Origin: Comamonadaceae bacterium
GTDB taxonomy: Bacteria; Pseudomonadota; Gammaproteobacteria; Burkholderiales; Burkholderiaceae_C
Assembly (NCBI GenBank): GCA_027484575.1
Contig: JAIXSQ010000004.1
Coordinates: 248,001-312,000, forward strand
Direction: 5' to 3'
Length of the DNA stretch: 64,000 nucleotides
Shown: piece by piece, positions 20,163 through 30,435 of the stretch
Layout of the letters: each line of letters starts with the position of its first letter
How positions within the stretch are numbered: the first letter of the stretch is position 1
Program-made: the position numbers and the translations under genes
Notes under the pieces: generated by a model
Seen by the model: only the letters and a program-made list of their open reading frames with translations
The model's database searches: none
Told to the model about the DNA's origin: nothing

Positions 20163-20771
20163 TCAGAGCGGGAAGCCGAAGGCGCGCAGCAGCTGCGCGG
20201 TCTCGTGCATGGGCAGGCCCATGATGCCGGAGTAGCTGCCGCTCATCCGCGGAATATACGCGGCGGCCCTGCCCTGCACGGCGTACGCGCCGGCCTTGCC
20301 CAGCGGCTCGCCGGTGGCCACGTAGGCCCGGATCTGGGCCGCGGTCATGGGCGCGAAGGTCACGGCCGACACGCTCAGCGCCGCCAGGCGCCGCCGGCCG
20401 TGCTGCACGGCGACCGCGGTGAGCACCCGGTGCGTGCCGCCGGCCAGCTCGGCCAGCATGCGCTGCGCGTCGCGGGCATCGGCCGGCTTGCCGTAGATCG
20501 CACGGCCGCGGGCGACCGTCGTGTCGGCGCACAGCACCGGGCCCGGCGGCAGGCCGCGGCGGGCCAGCCGGGCGACCGCGGCGTCGAGCTTGGCCGCGGT
20601 GACCCGCTGCACGTAGGCCCGGGGCGCCTCGCCGGGGCGCACGGCCTCGAGCGCCTCGCTGTCCTCGCCGGCATCGGGCAGCAGCGGCCGGTGGGCCACG
20701 CCCAGCTGCTCGAGCAGCTGCGCCCGGCGCGGGCTCTGCGAGGCCAGGTAGACGAAATCGGGCACGCTCAT
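20163..20771 (-). CDS. maf: Maf-family nucleotide pyrophosphatase
   Basis: A 202-residue Maf/HAM1-fold enzyme that hydrolyses non-canonical or dTTP/UTP nucleotides. The N-terminal [11 protein letters not shown] and the [16 protein letters not shown] segment with the catalytic aspartate are present, together with YSGIMGLP near the C-terminus. The ATG at 20771 overlaps the rlmH stop (ATGA); the open frame extends 36 bases further but would enter rlmH. Context (rlmH upstream, rng downstream) is the classic maf-rng pair. Confidence 0.92.
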   Translation of the reverse strand: MSVPDFVYLASQSPRRAQLLEQLGVAHRPLLPDAGEDSEALEAVRPGEAPRAYVQRVTAAKLDAAVARLARRGLPPGPVLCADTTVARGRAIYGKPADARDAQRMLAELAGGTHRVLTAVAVQHGRRRLAALSVSAVTFAPMTAAQIRAYVATGEPLGKAGAYAVQGRAAAYIPRMSGSYSGIMGLPMHETAQLLRAFGFPL

Positions 20772-21235
20772 TCGCGGTGGTAGGGATGGTTGGCGTTGAC
20801 CGACCACGCCCGGTACAACTGCTCGGCCAGCAGCACCCGCACCATGGCGTGCGGCAGGGTCAGGTCGGACAGGCGCAGGCGCTCGTGGGCGCCCGCGCGC
20901 AGCGCCGGGTCGAGCCCGTCGGGGCCGCCGATCAGCAGTGCGACGTCACCGCCGCCCAGCTGCCAGTCCTTCAGCCGGGCCGCCAGGGCCAGCGTGGTGA
21001 CCGCCGTGCCGCGCTCGTCGAGCGCCACCACGCGGGCGCCGCGCGGGATCGCCGCCTCGATCCGCTCGCGCTCGGCGGCCAGCAGCTGCTCGTGGGTGCG
21101 CGAGCCGCGCGGCTCGGTCTTGACGGCCTTGAGCTCGAGCCGCAGCTCGGGCGGCAGGCGCTTGGCGTAGTCGTCCCAGGCGGTGGCGGCCCAGGCGGGC
21201 ACGCGCTGGCCCACGGCCACCACGACCAGCTTCAT
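20768..21235 (-). CDS. rlmH: 23S rRNA pseudouridine-1915 N3-methyltransferase RlmH
   Basis: A 155-residue SPOUT-class methyltransferase modifying the ribosomal A-site pseudouridine. The SAM knot region [11 protein letters not shown] and the C-terminal [27 protein letters not shown] helix, ending NHPYHRE, are diagnostic. Length equals E. coli RlmH (155). Start and stop overlap the neighbours by four bases each. Its coupling to rsfS puts two ribosome-assembly functions together. Confidence 0.96.
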   Translation of the reverse strand: MKLVVVAVGQRVPAWAATAWDDYAKRLPPELRLELKAVKTEPRGSRTHEQLLAAERERIEAAIPRGARVVALDERGTAVTTLALAARLKDWQLGGGDVALLIGGPDGLDPALRAGAHERLRLSDLTLPHAMVRVLLAEQLYRAWSVNANHPYHRE

Positions 21236-21984
21236 CGCTTGGCCGGTGCGCTCTTGCCGGAGGTGGTCTTGGCGGGGGCCTTGGCGGCCGTCCTGGCCGG
21301 CGACTTGGCAGCCGTCTTGGCTGCCGGCTTCGCAGCGGCCTTGGCTGGCGCCTTGACAGGCGCCTTGCTGGCGGCCTGCCGCGCGGGTGCCGCCGCCTTC
21401 TTGGCCGATGCGGCCTTGGCGCCACCCTTGGCCGAGGCCTTCTTCGCGGGCGCCTTGCGGGCGGCCTGCGCGGCCTCGGCGGCAGCACGCTCGACGGCGT
21501 CCTGCCCCTTCTTGGCGGCGCTGCTGCGACGCAGCGACGGAGCGGCGTCGGCCTTCTTCTTCTTCGCCGGTGCCGCCTTGGCGGGCGCGGCCTTCATCGG
21601 CGCGGCCGGCTTGGGCGCGCCGAGCTTCAGGCGGATCGGCTTGTCACCCCAGATCTCCTCGAGGTGGTAGTAGGTGCGGATGGCCGGCTGCATGATGTGC
21701 GCGACCGCCGCCCCGCAGTCGACGATGATCCATTCGCCGTTGTCCTCGCCCTCGATGCGCGGCTTGGTGAAGCCCGCCTCGCGCACCGCGTCGCGCACGC
21801 TGGCAGCCAGCGCCTTGGTCTGCCGGTTGGAGGTGCCCGAGGCGACGATGACGCGCTCGAACAGGGGGGAGAGGTGCTCGGTGTTGAACACCTGGATGTC
21901 CTGCGCCTTGACGTCCTCGAGTCCGTCGATGATGGCGCGCTGCAGCCGTTGGGTGTCTTTCTTGCCGCTGGTTTCCTGGGTCAT
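21232..21984 (-). CDS. rsfS: Ribosomal silencing factor RsfS with long Ala/Lys/Pro tail
   Basis: RsfS binds ribosomal protein uL14 and blocks subunit joining in starvation. Residues 12-120 are the complete RsfS domain ([48 protein letters not shown]). Normal family length is about 105-135 residues; here residues 127-250 form a highly repetitive KAAPAK/PAKAA-type basic tail resembling eukaryotic histone H1. The tail is encoded by near-repeated GC-rich codons at about 21235-21600. It should be disordered and bind nucleic acid or rRNA. ATG overlaps the nadD stop. Confidence 0.92.
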   Translation of the reverse strand: MTQETSGKKDTQRLQRAIIDGLEDVKAQDIQVFNTEHLSPLFERVIVASGTSNRQTKALAASVRDAVREAGFTKPRIEGEDNGEWIIVDCGAAVAHIMQPAIRTYYHLEEIWGDKPIRLKLGAPKPAAPMKAAPAKAAPAKKKKADAAPSLRRSSAAKKGQDAVERAAAEAAQAARKAPAKKASAKGGAKAASAKKAAAPARQAASKAPVKAPAKAAAKPAAKTAAKSPARTAAKAPAKTTSGKSAPAKR

Positions 21985-22589
21985 CCGGTGGTTCGGTAAA
22001 GGGAGTGGAGGTCAATATAGCGTGCGACGCCGGGGGGGACCAGATGGCCGATCCCCTGCCCGGCCGCAACGCGCGTGCGGATCTCGGTGGCGCTGACGGG
22101 CATGGGCGGCAGCTCGACGGCCGTCCAGGCGCCCGGCGGCAGCCGGCTGGTGTCGAAGGGCGGCGCGCCGGCGTCGGGCCGCGCCCGGGCCGCCACCGCC
22201 AGCGTGGCCAGCTGCAGGATGCCCGCGCTGTCGCGCCAGGTGTGCAGCGCCTCGGCCTGGTCGGCGCCGACCACCAGCAGCAGCTGCGCCTGCGGGTGCT
22301 CGGCGCGCAGCTCGCGCAGCGTGTCGATGGTGTAGGTCGGGCCGCTGCGGCGCAGTTCGCGGTCGTCGACCACGGCCTGCGGCACGGCGGCGAAGGCCTC
22401 GCGGGCCATGGCCAGCCGGTGCTCGGCGCCGGTGAGCGCGCGGGCCTTGTGCCAGGCCTGCCCGGTGGGCAGCACGCGCAGCATGGCCAGCCCCAGCTGC
22501 TCGACGGCAGCGCGGGCCAGGGCCACGTGGGCCAGGTGCGGGGGGTCGAAGGAGCCGCCGAAGATGCCCAGGCGCGGGCCCGCGGTCAC
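21981..22589 (-). CDS. nadD: Nicotinate-nucleotide adenylyltransferase
   Basis: A 202-residue nucleotidyltransferase converting nicotinate mononucleotide to deamido-NAD in NAD synthesis. The N-terminal [17 protein letters not shown] carries the HxGH-type ATP site (here HLAH), and [18 protein letters not shown] supplies the C-terminal ISSTxIR-like motif. The start is GTG at 22589, overlapping the hemF stop by four bases. nadD-rsfS-rlmH is a conserved order in many bacteria. Confidence 0.94.
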   Translation of the reverse strand: MTAGPRLGIFGGSFDPPHLAHVALARAAVEQLGLAMLRVLPTGQAWHKARALTGAEHRLAMAREAFAAVPQAVVDDRELRRSGPTYTIDTLRELRAEHPQAQLLLVVGADQAEALHTWRDSAGILQLATLAVAARARPDAGAPPFDTSRLPPGAWTAVELPPMPVSATEIRTRVAAGQGIGHLVPPGVARYIDLHSLYRTTG

Positions 22590-23509
22590 ACCCAGTCCTT
22601 CGGTGGCAGGAAGCGCTCGAGCAGCGCCGCCTCGGGCGAACCCGGCTCGGGCTGGCGCTGGTAGCCCCAGCCGCACAGCGGTGGCATGGACAGCAGGATC
22701 GACTCGCTGCGGCCGCCCGACTGCAGGCCGAAGTGCGTGCCGCGGTCCCACACCAGGTTGAACTCGACGTAGCGGCCCCGCCGCTGCAGCTGCCAGTCGC
22801 GCTGGCGCTCGCCGTACGGCAGGTCCTTGCGACGCTCGAGGATCGGCCGGTACGCGTCCAGGAAGGCGTCGCCGACGGCGCGCATCATGCCGAAGCCGCC
22901 GTCGTAGCCCAGCTCGGACAGGTCGTCGAAGAAGATGCCGCCGATGCCGCGCGCCTCGCCGCGGTGCTTGAGGAAGAAGTACTCGTCGCACCAGGCCTTG
23001 AAGCGCGGGTGCCACTGCGCGCCGAACGGCGCCAGCGCGTCGCGGCAGACCCGGTGGAAGTGCACCGCGTCCTCCTCGAAGCCGTAGCTGGGCGTCAGGT
23101 CCATGCCGCCGCCGAACCAGAACGCGGGCGCGCCCTGCGCCGGGGTGGCGGCGATCATGCGCACGTTCATGTGCACGGTGGGCGCGTACGGGTTGCGCGG
23201 GTGGAACACCAGCGACACGCCCAGGGCCTCGAACGGCGCGCCGGCGAGCTCGGGCCGGTGCTGGGTGGCCGAAGGCGGCAGCTTCGGTCCGCGCACGTGC
23301 GAGAAGCCGACGCCGGCGCGCTCGAGCACCGGGCCGCCCTCCAGGATCATGGTCACGCCGTCGCCCTGCAGCTGCTCGCCGGGGCCCTTGGACCAGGGGT
23401 CGGTGAGGAAGGCGCCGCCGTCGATGGCGGTGCAGGCGGCGGTGATGCGCTGCTGCAGGCCGAGCAGGTAGCTGCGCACGGCGTCCTGCGGACGGGGGGT
23501 CGAAGTCAT
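22586..23509 (-). CDS. hemF: Oxygen-dependent coproporphyrinogen III oxidase
   Basis: A 307-residue haem-pathway enzyme that decarboxylates coproporphyrinogen III using oxygen. Conserved segments [41 protein letters not shown] and [17 protein letters not shown] are all present. Length matches E. coli HemF (299). ATG at 23509; it overlaps both neighbours by four bases. Its presence points to aerobic growth, in line with the large catalase elsewhere in the window. Confidence 0.97.
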   Translation of the reverse strand: MTSTPRPQDAVRSYLLGLQQRITAACTAIDGGAFLTDPWSKGPGEQLQGDGVTMILEGGPVLERAGVGFSHVRGPKLPPSATQHRPELAGAPFEALGVSLVFHPRNPYAPTVHMNVRMIAATPAQGAPAFWFGGGMDLTPSYGFEEDAVHFHRVCRDALAPFGAQWHPRFKAWCDEYFFLKHRGEARGIGGIFFDDLSELGYDGGFGMMRAVGDAFLDAYRPILERRKDLPYGERQRDWQLQRRGRYVEFNLVWDRGTHFGLQSGGRSESILLSMPPLCGWGYQRQPEPGSPEAALLERFLPPKDWV

Positions 23510-24162
23510 CGGACGATGGTATCGGAACGGGGCACGGCGGCATCGAGCAGCCGCACCGGTGCCGCGTTGGCGGCGCGGCAGCCGCGCACGCCGGCATAGC
23601 CGGCGGCGATGCGCGCCATGTCGGCGGACTCGTCCCCGGTCAGCTGCAGGAACTCGGTGATGCGCACTTCGCGCCGCCCCCAGTCGAGCGTGGCCAGGCC
23701 GAGCGGCACGCCGGCGGCCAGGGTCACGCGGTAGAAGCCGCTGCGCCAGCCGGGCAGCGGCTTGCGCGTGCCCTCGGGGGCCAGGGCCAGCCAGAACAGG
23801 CGGCCGGCGGCGCGCTCGGCCGCGAACCGGGCCGCCATGTCGCCCACGGCGCCCGAGGCGCCGGTGCGCACCACCGGCACGCCGCCGCGCCGGCGCAGCC
23901 AGGGACCGAAGACGGGGATGCGGAACAGGCTCTCCTTGGCCCAGAAGGTCGCGGGCAGGCCCATCGACCACTTGGCCAGGATGCCGACCAGGAAGTCCCA
24001 GTTGCTGGTGTGCGGGTACACCACCAGCACGCCCTGGGCGGCCGGCAGGCCGTCGAAGCGCACGCGCCAGCCGGCGGCGCGCAGCACGGCGCGCGCGAGC
24101 CGGCTGCCGCGGAAGGTGATCGGCGGCTGCGGGGCGGTGGCGTCCGCGGGTGCGGTGCGCAC
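23506..24162 (-). CDS. 1-acyl-sn-glycerol-3-phosphate acyltransferase-like protein
   Basis: A roughly 218-residue PlsC-family acyltransferase. The catalytic HX4D motif is HTSNWD and the substrate motif is APEGTRK; both are in the right spacing. It lacks the usual N-terminal membrane anchor and is short for PlsC. I chose the GTG at 24162, one base past the purD stop; the frame continues to 24231 inside purD but would give a leader without homology pattern. Likely phospholipid remodelling; the substrate is unknown. Confidence 0.82.
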   Translation of the reverse strand: MRTAPADATAPQPPITFRGSRLARAVLRAAGWRVRFDGLPAAQGVLVVYPHTSNWDFLVGILAKWSMGLPATFWAKESLFRIPVFGPWLRRRGGVPVVRTGASGAVGDMAARFAAERAAGRLFWLALAPEGTRKPLPGWRSGFYRVTLAAGVPLGLATLDWGRREVRITEFLQLTGDESADMARIAAGYAGVRGCRAANAAPVRLLDAAVPRSDTIVR

Positions 24163-24163
24163 G

Positions 24164-25441
24164 TCAGCGCACCGCCCGGTGGCCGATGTCGCGGCGGTAC
24201 TGCGCACCGTCGAAGCCGATGCCGGCGGCAACCTCGTAGGCGCGCTGCTGCGCCTGGCGCACGTTGTCGCCCAGGGCCGTGACGCACAGCACGCGGCCGC
24301 CCGCGGTCAGCAGCGTGCCGCCCTGCAGCGTGGTGCCGGCATGGAAGACGACCGCGTCCTCGGCGTCGCGCGGCAGGCCCGTGATGGCATCGCCCTTGCG
24401 CGGCGACAGGGGGTAGCCGGCGGCGGCCATCACCACGCCCAGCGCGGTGCGGCGGTCCCACTGCAGCTCGACCTGGTCCAGCTGGCCGGCGGTGGCCGCC
24501 TGCAGCACGTCGACCAGGTCGGTCTTCAGCCGCATGAGGATCGGCTGGGTCTCGGGGTCGCCCATGCGGCAGTTGAACTCCAGCGTCTTGACGCTGCCGT
24601 CCGGGCCGACCATCAGGCCGGCGTACAGGAAGCCGGTGTACGGGATGCCGTCCTTCTCCATGCCGCGGATGGTGGGCAGGATCACCTCGCGCATGGCCCG
24701 GGCGTGGACCTCGGGCGTGACCACGGGCGCGGGCGAATAGGCGCCCATGCCGCCGGTGTTGGGCCCCTGGTCGGCGTCGAGCAGGCGCTTGTGGTCCTGG
24801 CTGGTGGCCAGCGCGGTCACGTGCTTGCCGTCGCACAGGACGATGAAGCTGGCTTCCTCGCCCTGCAGGAACTCCTCGATCACCACCCGGGCGCCGCCGG
24901 CGTTGTGGGCCACGCCCAGGGTGTCGTCCAGCAGCATGAAATCGATGGCCGCGTGGGCCTCGGCCAGCGTCATGGCCACCACCACGCCCTTGCCGGCGGC
25001 CAGGCCGTCGGCCTTGACCACGATGGGCGCGCCCATGCGCTCGACGTAGGCGTGGGCCGCGGCGGCGTCGGTGAAGGTGTCGAAGGCGGCCGTGGGGATG
25101 CCGTGGCGCGCCATGAAGGCCTTGGAGAAGGCCTTGGAGCTCTCCAGCTGCGCGGCCGCCTGCGTGGGCCCGAAGATGCGCAGGCCGTGGGCCCGGAACT
25201 CGTCGACCACGCCGGCGGCCAGCGGCTGCTCGGGGCCGACCACCGTCAGCGCGATCTTCTCGGCCTGGGCCCATTCCCGCAGCGCGCGCACGTCGGTGAC
25301 GGGCACGTTCTCCAGCCGCGGGTCGCGGGCGGTGCCGCCGTTGCCCGGCGCCACGTAGACCGTCTGCACCTTGGGCGACTGGGCCAGCTTCCACGCCATG
25401 GCGTGCTCGCGGCCACCGCCGCCGATGACCAGCACCTTCAT
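24164..25441 (-). CDS. purD: Phosphoribosylamine-glycine ligase (GAR synthetase)
   Basis: A 425-residue ATP-grasp enzyme of purine synthesis. It opens with [19 protein letters not shown], contains VAPGNGGTA, the ATP-grasp loop [14 protein letters not shown] and the late [16 protein letters not shown]. Length matches E. coli PurD (429). The ATG overlaps the yebC stop (ATGA). It is the second gene of the long leftward operon. Confidence 0.97.
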   Translation of the reverse strand: MKVLVIGGGGREHAMAWKLAQSPKVQTVYVAPGNGGTARDPRLENVPVTDVRALREWAQAEKIALTVVGPEQPLAAGVVDEFRAHGLRIFGPTQAAAQLESSKAFSKAFMARHGIPTAAFDTFTDAAAAHAYVERMGAPIVVKADGLAAGKGVVVAMTLAEAHAAIDFMLLDDTLGVAHNAGGARVVIEEFLQGEEASFIVLCDGKHVTALATSQDHKRLLDADQGPNTGGMGAYSPAPVVTPEVHARAMREVILPTIRGMEKDGIPYTGFLYAGLMVGPDGSVKTLEFNCRMGDPETQPILMRLKTDLVDVLQAATAGQLDQVELQWDRRTALGVVMAAAGYPLSPRKGDAITGLPRDAEDAVVFHAGTTLQGGTLLTAGGRVLCVTALGDNVRQAQQRAYEVAAGIGFDGAQYRRDIGHRAVR

Positions 25442-26163
25442 TCGGAGATCTCGGCGTTGTGGAACACGTCCTGCACGTCGTCCAGGTCCTCGATCATGTC
25501 CAGCAGCTTCTGCATGCGCGCGGCCTCGTCGCCGGCCAGGGCCACGGTGTTCTCGGGGCGCATCGTGACCTCGGCCAGCTCGGGCTTGAGGCCCGCGGCC
25601 TCGAGCGCGTCCTTGACCGCCTCGAAGGCGGCGGGCGCGGTCAGCACCTCGATGGAGCCGTCCTCGCCGGTGACCACGTCGTCGGCGCCGGCCTCCAGCG
25701 CCACCTCCATGACCTTGTCCTCGTCCGTGCCGGGCGCCAGCAGCAGCTGGCCACAGTGCTTGAACTGGAACGCGACCGAGCCTTCGGTGCCCAGGTTGCC
25801 GCCGTACTTGCTGAACACGTGCCGCACCTCGGCCACCGTACGGACCTTGTTGTCGGTCATGGTGTCGACGATGACCGCCGCGCCGCCGATGCCGTAGCCC
25901 TCGTAGCGGATCTCCTCGTAGTGCACGCCCTCGAGGGCGCCGGTGGCCTTGTCGATGTTGCGCTTGACCGTGTCGGCGGGCATGTTGGCCGCCTTGGCCT
26001 TCTCGACCGCCAGCCGCAGGCGCGGGTTGGCGCTGAGGTCGCCGCCGCCCTGGCGCGCCGCGACCATGATCTCGCGGATCACGCGGGTCCAGATCTTCCC
26101 GCGCTTCTCATCCTGGCGCCCCTTGCGGTGCTGGATGTTCGCCCATTTGCTGTGTCCGGCCAC
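25438..26163 (-). CDS. yebC: YebC/PmpR/TACO1 family protein
   Basis: A 241-residue member of the YebC/PmpR family, whose members act as translation factors or transcription regulators. It begins [14 protein letters not shown] and has [25 protein letters not shown] and [14 protein letters not shown], all invariant. The start is GTG with an AGGAAGAG site. A 20-base perfect palindrome at 26179-26198 lies just upstream of that site and would form a hairpin in the leader. First gene of the leftward operon reaching rng. Confidence 0.95.
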   Translation of the reverse strand: MAGHSKWANIQHRKGRQDEKRGKIWTRVIREIMVAARQGGGDLSANPRLRLAVEKAKAANMPADTVKRNIDKATGALEGVHYEEIRYEGYGIGGAAVIVDTMTDNKVRTVAEVRHVFSKYGGNLGTEGSVAFQFKHCGQLLLAPGTDEDKVMEVALEAGADDVVTGEDGSIEVLTAPAAFEAVKDALEAAGLKPELAEVTMRPENTVALAGDEAARMQKLLDMIEDLDDVQDVFHNAEISE

Positions 26164-26178
26164 TGTGTGTCTCTTCCT

Positions 26179-26198
26179 GCCCCGGGCGCGCCCGGGGC
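26179..26198. repeat. Perfect 20-base GC palindrome in the yebC leader
   Basis: The sequence GCCCCGGGCGCGCCCGGGGC is its own reverse complement. It lies 16 bases upstream of the yebC GTG, touching the yebC ribosome site (AGGAAGAG), and about 40 bases upstream of the divergent HerA-like gene. It could form a stable hairpin masking yebC translation or be a protein-binding site. TATATT at 26204-26209 next to it may be a -10 element for the rightward gene. Confidence 0.7.
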
Positions 26199-26239
26199 GT
26201 TGCTATATTGCTGCGGTCGCGCATTTTACTTTTGCCCCC

Positions 26240-27745
26240 ATGGCCGAACCGCTGCTCATCGCCAAGAACACCGCCACCGAGTGCGTCCTGCTGCCCGGGC
26301 TGGCCAACCGGCACGGCCTGGTCACCGGCGCCACGGGGACGGGCAAGACCGTCACGCTGCAGTCGCTGGCCGAGGGCTTCTCGCGCATCGGCGTGCCGGT
26401 CTTCCTGGCCGACGTCAAGGGCGACCTGACCGGCATCAGCCAGGCCGGGCGGCTGGAAGGCAAGCTGGCGCAGGCGGTGCTGGAGCGCGGCCTGCCCGAG
26501 CCGGTGCACCAGGCCTGCCCCACCACGCTGTGGGACGTGTTCGGCGAGCAGGGGCACCCGGTGCGCGCCACCGTCTCCGACATGGGCCCGCTGCTGCTGG
26601 CCCGCATGCTGGACCTGAACGAGACCCAGGCCGGCGTGCTCAACATCGTCTTCAAGATCGCCGACGACCAGGGCCTGCTGGTGCTCGACCTGAAGGACCT
26701 GCGGGCGATGCTGCAGCACGTGGCCGACAACGCGGCCCAGTACCGCACCCAGTACGGCAACATCAGCGCCGCCAGCGTCGGCGCGATCCAGCGCGGCCTG
26801 CTGCAGATCGAGTCGCAGGGCGGCGACCGCTTCTTCGGCGAGCCCATGCTGGACATCGCCGACTTCATGCAGACCGTGGGCGGCCAGGGCGTGGTCAACA
26901 TCCTGGCGGCCGACCGGCTGATGTCCTCGCCGCGGCTGTACGCCACCTTCCTGCTGTGGATGCTGTCGCAGCTGTTCGAGACGCTCCCCGAGGTGGGCGA
27001 CCCCGACAAGCCCAAGCTGGTGTTCTTCTTCGACGAAGCCCACCTGCTGTTCAACGAGGCGCCCAAGGTGCTGGTCGAGCGCATCGAGCTGGTCGTGCGG
27101 CTGGTGCGCTCCAAGGGCGTCGGGGTGTACTTCGTGACCCAGAACCCGCTGGACATCCCCGACAGCGTGCTGGCCCAGCTGGGCAACCGGGTGCAGCACG
27201 CGCTGCGCGCCTTCACCCCGCGCGACCAGAAGGCGGTCAAGGCCACGGCCCAGACCATGCGGCAGAAGGCGGGCCTGGACATCGAGCGGGCCATCACCGA
27301 GCTGGCCGTGGGCGAGGCCCTGGTCAGCCTGCTGGACCCCAAGGGCCGGCCGAGCGAGACCGAGCGCGTGTACGTGGTGCCGCCGGGCAGCCAGATCGGC
27401 CCGATCCAGCCCGCCCAGCGCCAGCAGCTGCTGGCCGGCTCGCTGGTGGCCGGCACCTACGAGAAGGCGGTCGACCGCGAGTCCGCCTACGAGAAGCTGC
27501 AGGGCCGCGCCGAGCAGGCGCCCGCGGCCACCTCGTCGGGCGGCGGGGGCGCCACCGACGCCGCGACCGGCGCGCTGGGCGGCCTCAACGACATCCTGTT
27601 CGGCTCCACCGGCCCGCGGGGCGGCCGCCGCGAGGGCATGGTCGAGACCCTGGCCAAGTCCGCCGTGCGCACCATCGGCAGCAGCGTGGGCCGCGAGATC
27701 GTGCGGGGCGTCCTGGGCAGCCTGCTGGGCGGCAAGCGGCGCTGA
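26240..27745 (+). CDS. HerA-like ATPase, DUF853/YjgR family
   Basis: A 501-residue FtsK/HerA-superfamily ATPase. The start ENT-type segment [19 protein letters not shown] precedes Walker [11 protein letters not shown] (near 31), with [11 protein letters not shown], Walker [13 protein letters not shown] and a sensor region [16 protein letters not shown]. This matches the YjgR/DUF853 family of unknown cellular role; a NurA-like nuclease partner is not adjacent. The C-terminal 80 residues are Gly-rich and flexible. A GC hairpin with little T tract (27777-27792) follows the stop. Confidence 0.88.
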   Translation: MAEPLLIAKNTATECVLLPGLANRHGLVTGATGTGKTVTLQSLAEGFSRIGVPVFLADVKGDLTGISQAGRLEGKLAQAVLERGLPEPVHQACPTTLWDVFGEQGHPVRATVSDMGPLLLARMLDLNETQAGVLNIVFKIADDQGLLVLDLKDLRAMLQHVADNAAQYRTQYGNISAASVGAIQRGLLQIESQGGDRFFGEPMLDIADFMQTVGGQGVVNILAADRLMSSPRLYATFLLWMLSQLFETLPEVGDPDKPKLVFFFDEAHLLFNEAPKVLVERIELVVRLVRSKGVGVYFVTQNPLDIPDSVLAQLGNRVQHALRAFTPRDQKAVKATAQTMRQKAGLDIERAITELAVGEALVSLLDPKGRPSETERVYVVPPGSQIGPIQPAQRQQLLAGSLVAGTYEKAVDRESAYEKLQGRAEQAPAATSSGGGGATDAATGALGGLNDILFGSTGPRGGRREGMVETLAKSAVRTIGSSVGREIVRGVLGSLLGGKRR

Positions 27746-27776
27746 GCCGCCGGACGGCTCCGACCGAAGGATGAGC

Positions 27777-27792
27777 GGGGCCCGGGCGCCCC
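27777..27792 (+). terminator. Weak hairpin after the HerA-like gene
   Basis: GGGGC (27777-27781) pairs with GCCCC (27788-27792) around a six-base loop, 32 bases past the stop at 27745. Only a TCTTC stretch follows, so it is at best a weak terminator; it separates the HerA-like gene from the next gene's possible promoter. Confidence 0.35.
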
Positions 27793-27812
27793 TCTTCAGG
27801 CTTTCGGAGTCT

Positions 27813-27827
27813 GTAACTAGTCGTTAC
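27813..27827. promoter_or_regulatory. Inverted repeat upstream of the kinase/receiver-like gene
   Basis: GTAAC-TAGTC-GTTAC is a perfect five-base inverted repeat with a five-base spacer, centred 28 bases before the ATG at 27848. It is strikingly AT-rich compared with the surroundings, as expected for an operator or activator half-site pair. No regulator gene is adjacent, so the binding protein is unknown; autoregulation by the downstream product is unlikely because it has no visible DNA-binding domain. Confidence 0.5.
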
Positions 27828-27847
27828 CATCGGCGCACACATTGCCG

Positions 27848-28990
27848 ATGGACGCCACCCGCCCCACCCCCCTGCCCTCGGACACCACGCTGCCGGTCGA
27901 CCCGGCCGAGGTGCCCGGGATCTTGGGCGAGGCCCTGGCACCGCACGGCGCGGCGCTGCAGTCCATGGTGCGCGACCTGCGCCGCAACAAGGTCTTCCGC
28001 AGCGCCCACTTCCGCACCCTGCAGAAGCTCGCCGACGCCGTCGCGCGGTTGAGCGTCACCAGCCAGCAGATCAGCCGCATCGAGACCGGGCGGCTGCGCC
28101 AGTCGCACGAGCGGCTCGACCTGGTGCAGGTGATGCAGGACCTGATCACGCAGAACGCGGCCCGCTTCGCCGAACTGGGCCTGCACGTGCAGACCCAGTT
28201 CAAGGCCGACGTCGAGGTCATCGTCGACCCCGGCCTGCTGGTCAGCCTGCTCGAGGCCGGCCTGCTCGCCCAGGCCGCGCAGGGCGGCAGCCTCACCGTG
28301 CGGCTGCACCTGCGCAACTGGCCCGAGCACGCCGTGATCACCCTGGTGGCACGCCCGGGTGTCGACTCCTCCGACACCACGGCGCCGGCACCGCCCCGCG
28401 ACACGCCCGACTGGGTGCTGCTGCTGCAGCTGGCCCGGGCCATGGGCGTGACCGTCCAGCGCGAGCTGGTCGGGCGCGAAGTGCTGCTGTCGCTGGAGTT
28501 CCCCCGCACGGTCAAGAAGCTCGAGGGCCTGACCGCGATGGAGCTGGACGCGGGGCATGACGGCTTCGCCGGCACCGGCTTCGGCGGCACCGCGTTCGGC
28601 GGGCTGAGCGAGTCGCGGCCGGTGGCCGGCCACCGCGTGCTGCTGATCACCGAGGACCGCGGCCTGCGCGAGGAGGTCGGCGCCATCTGCCGCGACATGG
28701 GCCTGCAGCTCGACTCCGCGCCCACCAGCACCAAGGCCGTGCGGTCCTGCGAGCTGGACAAGCCCGACCTGATCCTGGTGGACGAGCGCCAGCGCGACGA
28801 GCGCTTCGAGGAGCTGCGCCAGGACCTGCAGCGCTACGACGTGAACTTCCCGGTGGTCGAGCTCAGCCGCGACGCCCACACCGTGGAGATGGCCAGCTGG
28901 ATGGGCAACAGCGTCAGCCGCATCGGCCGCGCCGCCATGCGCGAGCAGCTGCCCTCGCTGCTGGTGATGGAACTGGCCAAGGTCGTCTGA
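27848..28990 (+). CDS. Degenerate histidine-kinase/receiver-like protein
   Basis: A 380-residue cytoplasmic protein. Residues about 45-180 resemble the dimerisation and ATPase parts of sensor kinases (SRIETGRLR..LDLVQVM.., VDPGLLVSLLEAGLLAQAA), but there is no phospho-histidine H-box and the ATP-binding asparagine box is replaced (LLEAGLLAQA). Residues about 258-380 look like a receiver domain: LLITEDRG has the acidic pair and DLILVDER the usual aspartate, yet the conserved lysine of strand five is not found (SVSRIGRAAM). The middle contains a Gly/Phe-rich linker (GFAGTGFGGTAFGG). It probably works as a signalling scaffold, not an active kinase. A TTG at 27842 is an alternative start. Confidence 0.7.
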   Translation: MDATRPTPLPSDTTLPVDPAEVPGILGEALAPHGAALQSMVRDLRRNKVFRSAHFRTLQKLADAVARLSVTSQQISRIETGRLRQSHERLDLVQVMQDLITQNAARFAELGLHVQTQFKADVEVIVDPGLLVSLLEAGLLAQAAQGGSLTVRLHLRNWPEHAVITLVARPGVDSSDTTAPAPPRDTPDWVLLLQLARAMGVTVQRELVGREVLLSLEFPRTVKKLEGLTAMELDAGHDGFAGTGFGGTAFGGLSESRPVAGHRVLLITEDRGLREEVGAICRDMGLQLDSAPTSTKAVRSCELDKPDLILVDERQRDERFEELRQDLQRYDVNFPVVELSRDAHTVEMASWMGNSVSRIGRAAMREQLPSLLVMELAKVV

Positions 28991-29123
28991 GGGCGGCCCG
29001 CCTGCCCCGGACGGGCCATCCGTCCGACGCCCGCGCCGCGCCGGCGGCTCCCAGAATCCCCCGCTCGTGCCGCCCCCGCGGCGGCCCCGCCGTGCACGCA
29101 CGGCCGCTGGCGATGGAGACCCG

Positions 29124-30389
29124 ATGACCGCTTCCGACGACTTCGTGCGCGCGCGCTCGCTGGGCGAGGCCGTGGCCGGCGCGCTGCGCAGCACGGTGGC
29201 CGTGCGCGAGCGCTGCGGCCTGCTGCTGGACCGCGCGCGCATCGGGCAGTCGGCCTGGTTCACCGTCGACGAGGGCCGGATGCGCGAGGCGGCCGACGCG
29301 GTCGCGCGGGCGGCGCGGGGACTGGGCAGCGACGGCAGCCACGTGGTGCCGCCCGGCCCCTGGCAGCTGCTGAGGCATGGCGGCCCCGACCGGCTGGCGC
29401 AGTTCGATGCGCAGCTCGGGCAGGTCGCGCCGCCGGTGCGGGCCCGCGCCCTGGTCGATGCCACGGTGGTGGCCACGCTGCTGGGGGGCGCGGCGCCGCC
29501 GCACTGGCACTGGACCGAGTCGGCCACCGGCGCCCGCTGGCAGGGCCCGCAGGGCCTGGCGGTCGCCGCGCTGCATGCGTTCACGGCCGGCATGTTCTCC
29601 AGCGACCCGCTGCACCCCTGCCAGGTCGACGCGCGGGGCCTGCGGGCGCTGCTGGACGACCGCCTGGCCGCCGCGTTCCAGGTGCACGACGGCAACCCGC
29701 TGCCGGTCCTGCCGGCGCGCGCGCTGCTGCTGCGCAAGCTCGGCGAGGCCATGGCGGGCCTGCCCGAGGTCTTCGAGGACGCCGGCCGGCCCGCGGGCCT
29801 CTACAACCTGCTGATCGCACCCGAGGGCGGCATCGCGCACTCGGCCGACGTCGACGCGCACGACCTGCTGTCGCAACTGCTGGCGGCGCTGTCCGGCCTG
29901 TGGCCCCTGGGCCACTGGAGCGGCGGCGTGCCGCTGGGCGACGTCTGGCGGCATGCCGCCGTGCGGGTGCCCGGCCCGGCCGACGGCTGGGTGCCCTTCC
30001 ACCTGCCGCAGCAACGCCTGGCCCACGCGCTGCTGGAGCCCTTCGCCTGGTCGGGCGTGCAGGTGCGCGGCATCGAGCGCCTGACCGCCCTGCCCGGCCT
30101 CGATGCCGGCGGCCTGCTGCTGGACACCGGCGTGCTGCAGCTGCGCGACCCCGCGGCGCCCCGGCAGGCCTGGCATCCGGGCGACGAGATCGTGGTGGAG
30201 TGGCGCGCGCTGACCCTGGCGCTGCTCGACGAGCTCGCGCCGATGGTGCACCGGGCCCGGGGGCACGGGCACGGCGGCCCGCTCGCCGGCCTGCTGCCGG
30301 CCATCGACGCCGCCGGGGCCGCCCTGGCCCGCGAGCGCCGCGGCGGCGCGCCCGCGCTGTCGGTGGACGCGGGCGGCCTGCTGGACTGA
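29124..30389 (+). CDS. URC4/Urg3-like protein (DUF1688)
   Basis: A 421-residue protein resembling DUF1688, the URC4/Urg3 family of the uracil catabolic (URC) pathway. The pattern [24 protein letters not shown], a tryptophan-rich [37 protein letters not shown] block and [17 protein letters not shown] segment agree with what I know of the family. The next gene is upp, a partner in that pathway: uracil is first made into UMP. The third usual member, a GTP cyclohydrolase II homologue (URC1), is not in this window. The reaction catalysed by URC4 is not established. Confidence 0.72.
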   Translation: MTASDDFVRARSLGEAVAGALRSTVAVRERCGLLLDRARIGQSAWFTVDEGRMREAADAVARAARGLGSDGSHVVPPGPWQLLRHGGPDRLAQFDAQLGQVAPPVRARALVDATVVATLLGGAAPPHWHWTESATGARWQGPQGLAVAALHAFTAGMFSSDPLHPCQVDARGLRALLDDRLAAAFQVHDGNPLPVLPARALLLRKLGEAMAGLPEVFEDAGRPAGLYNLLIAPEGGIAHSADVDAHDLLSQLLAALSGLWPLGHWSGGVPLGDVWRHAAVRVPGPADGWVPFHLPQQRLAHALLEPFAWSGVQVRGIERLTALPGLDAGGLLLDTGVLQLRDPAAPRQAWHPGDEIVVEWRALTLALLDELAPMVHRARGHGHGGPLAGLLPAIDAAGAALARERRGGAPALSVDAGGLLD

Positions 30390-30435
30390 GCGGCGCCGCA
30401 CGCGCGGGCCGCCGCCGGCCGGTGCCGCTCCTCGC

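Noticed and set aside
21235..21600. Repeat-rich tract that looked like a satellite or CRISPR-like array
   Set aside because: It encodes the in-frame Ala/Lys/Pro tail of RsfS; unit lengths vary and there are no spacers.
25438..26163. Start of yebC at an ATG
   Set aside because: The conserved N-terminus ([14 protein letters not shown]) is encoded directly after GTG at 26163, with a matching ribosome site; no upstream ATG fits.
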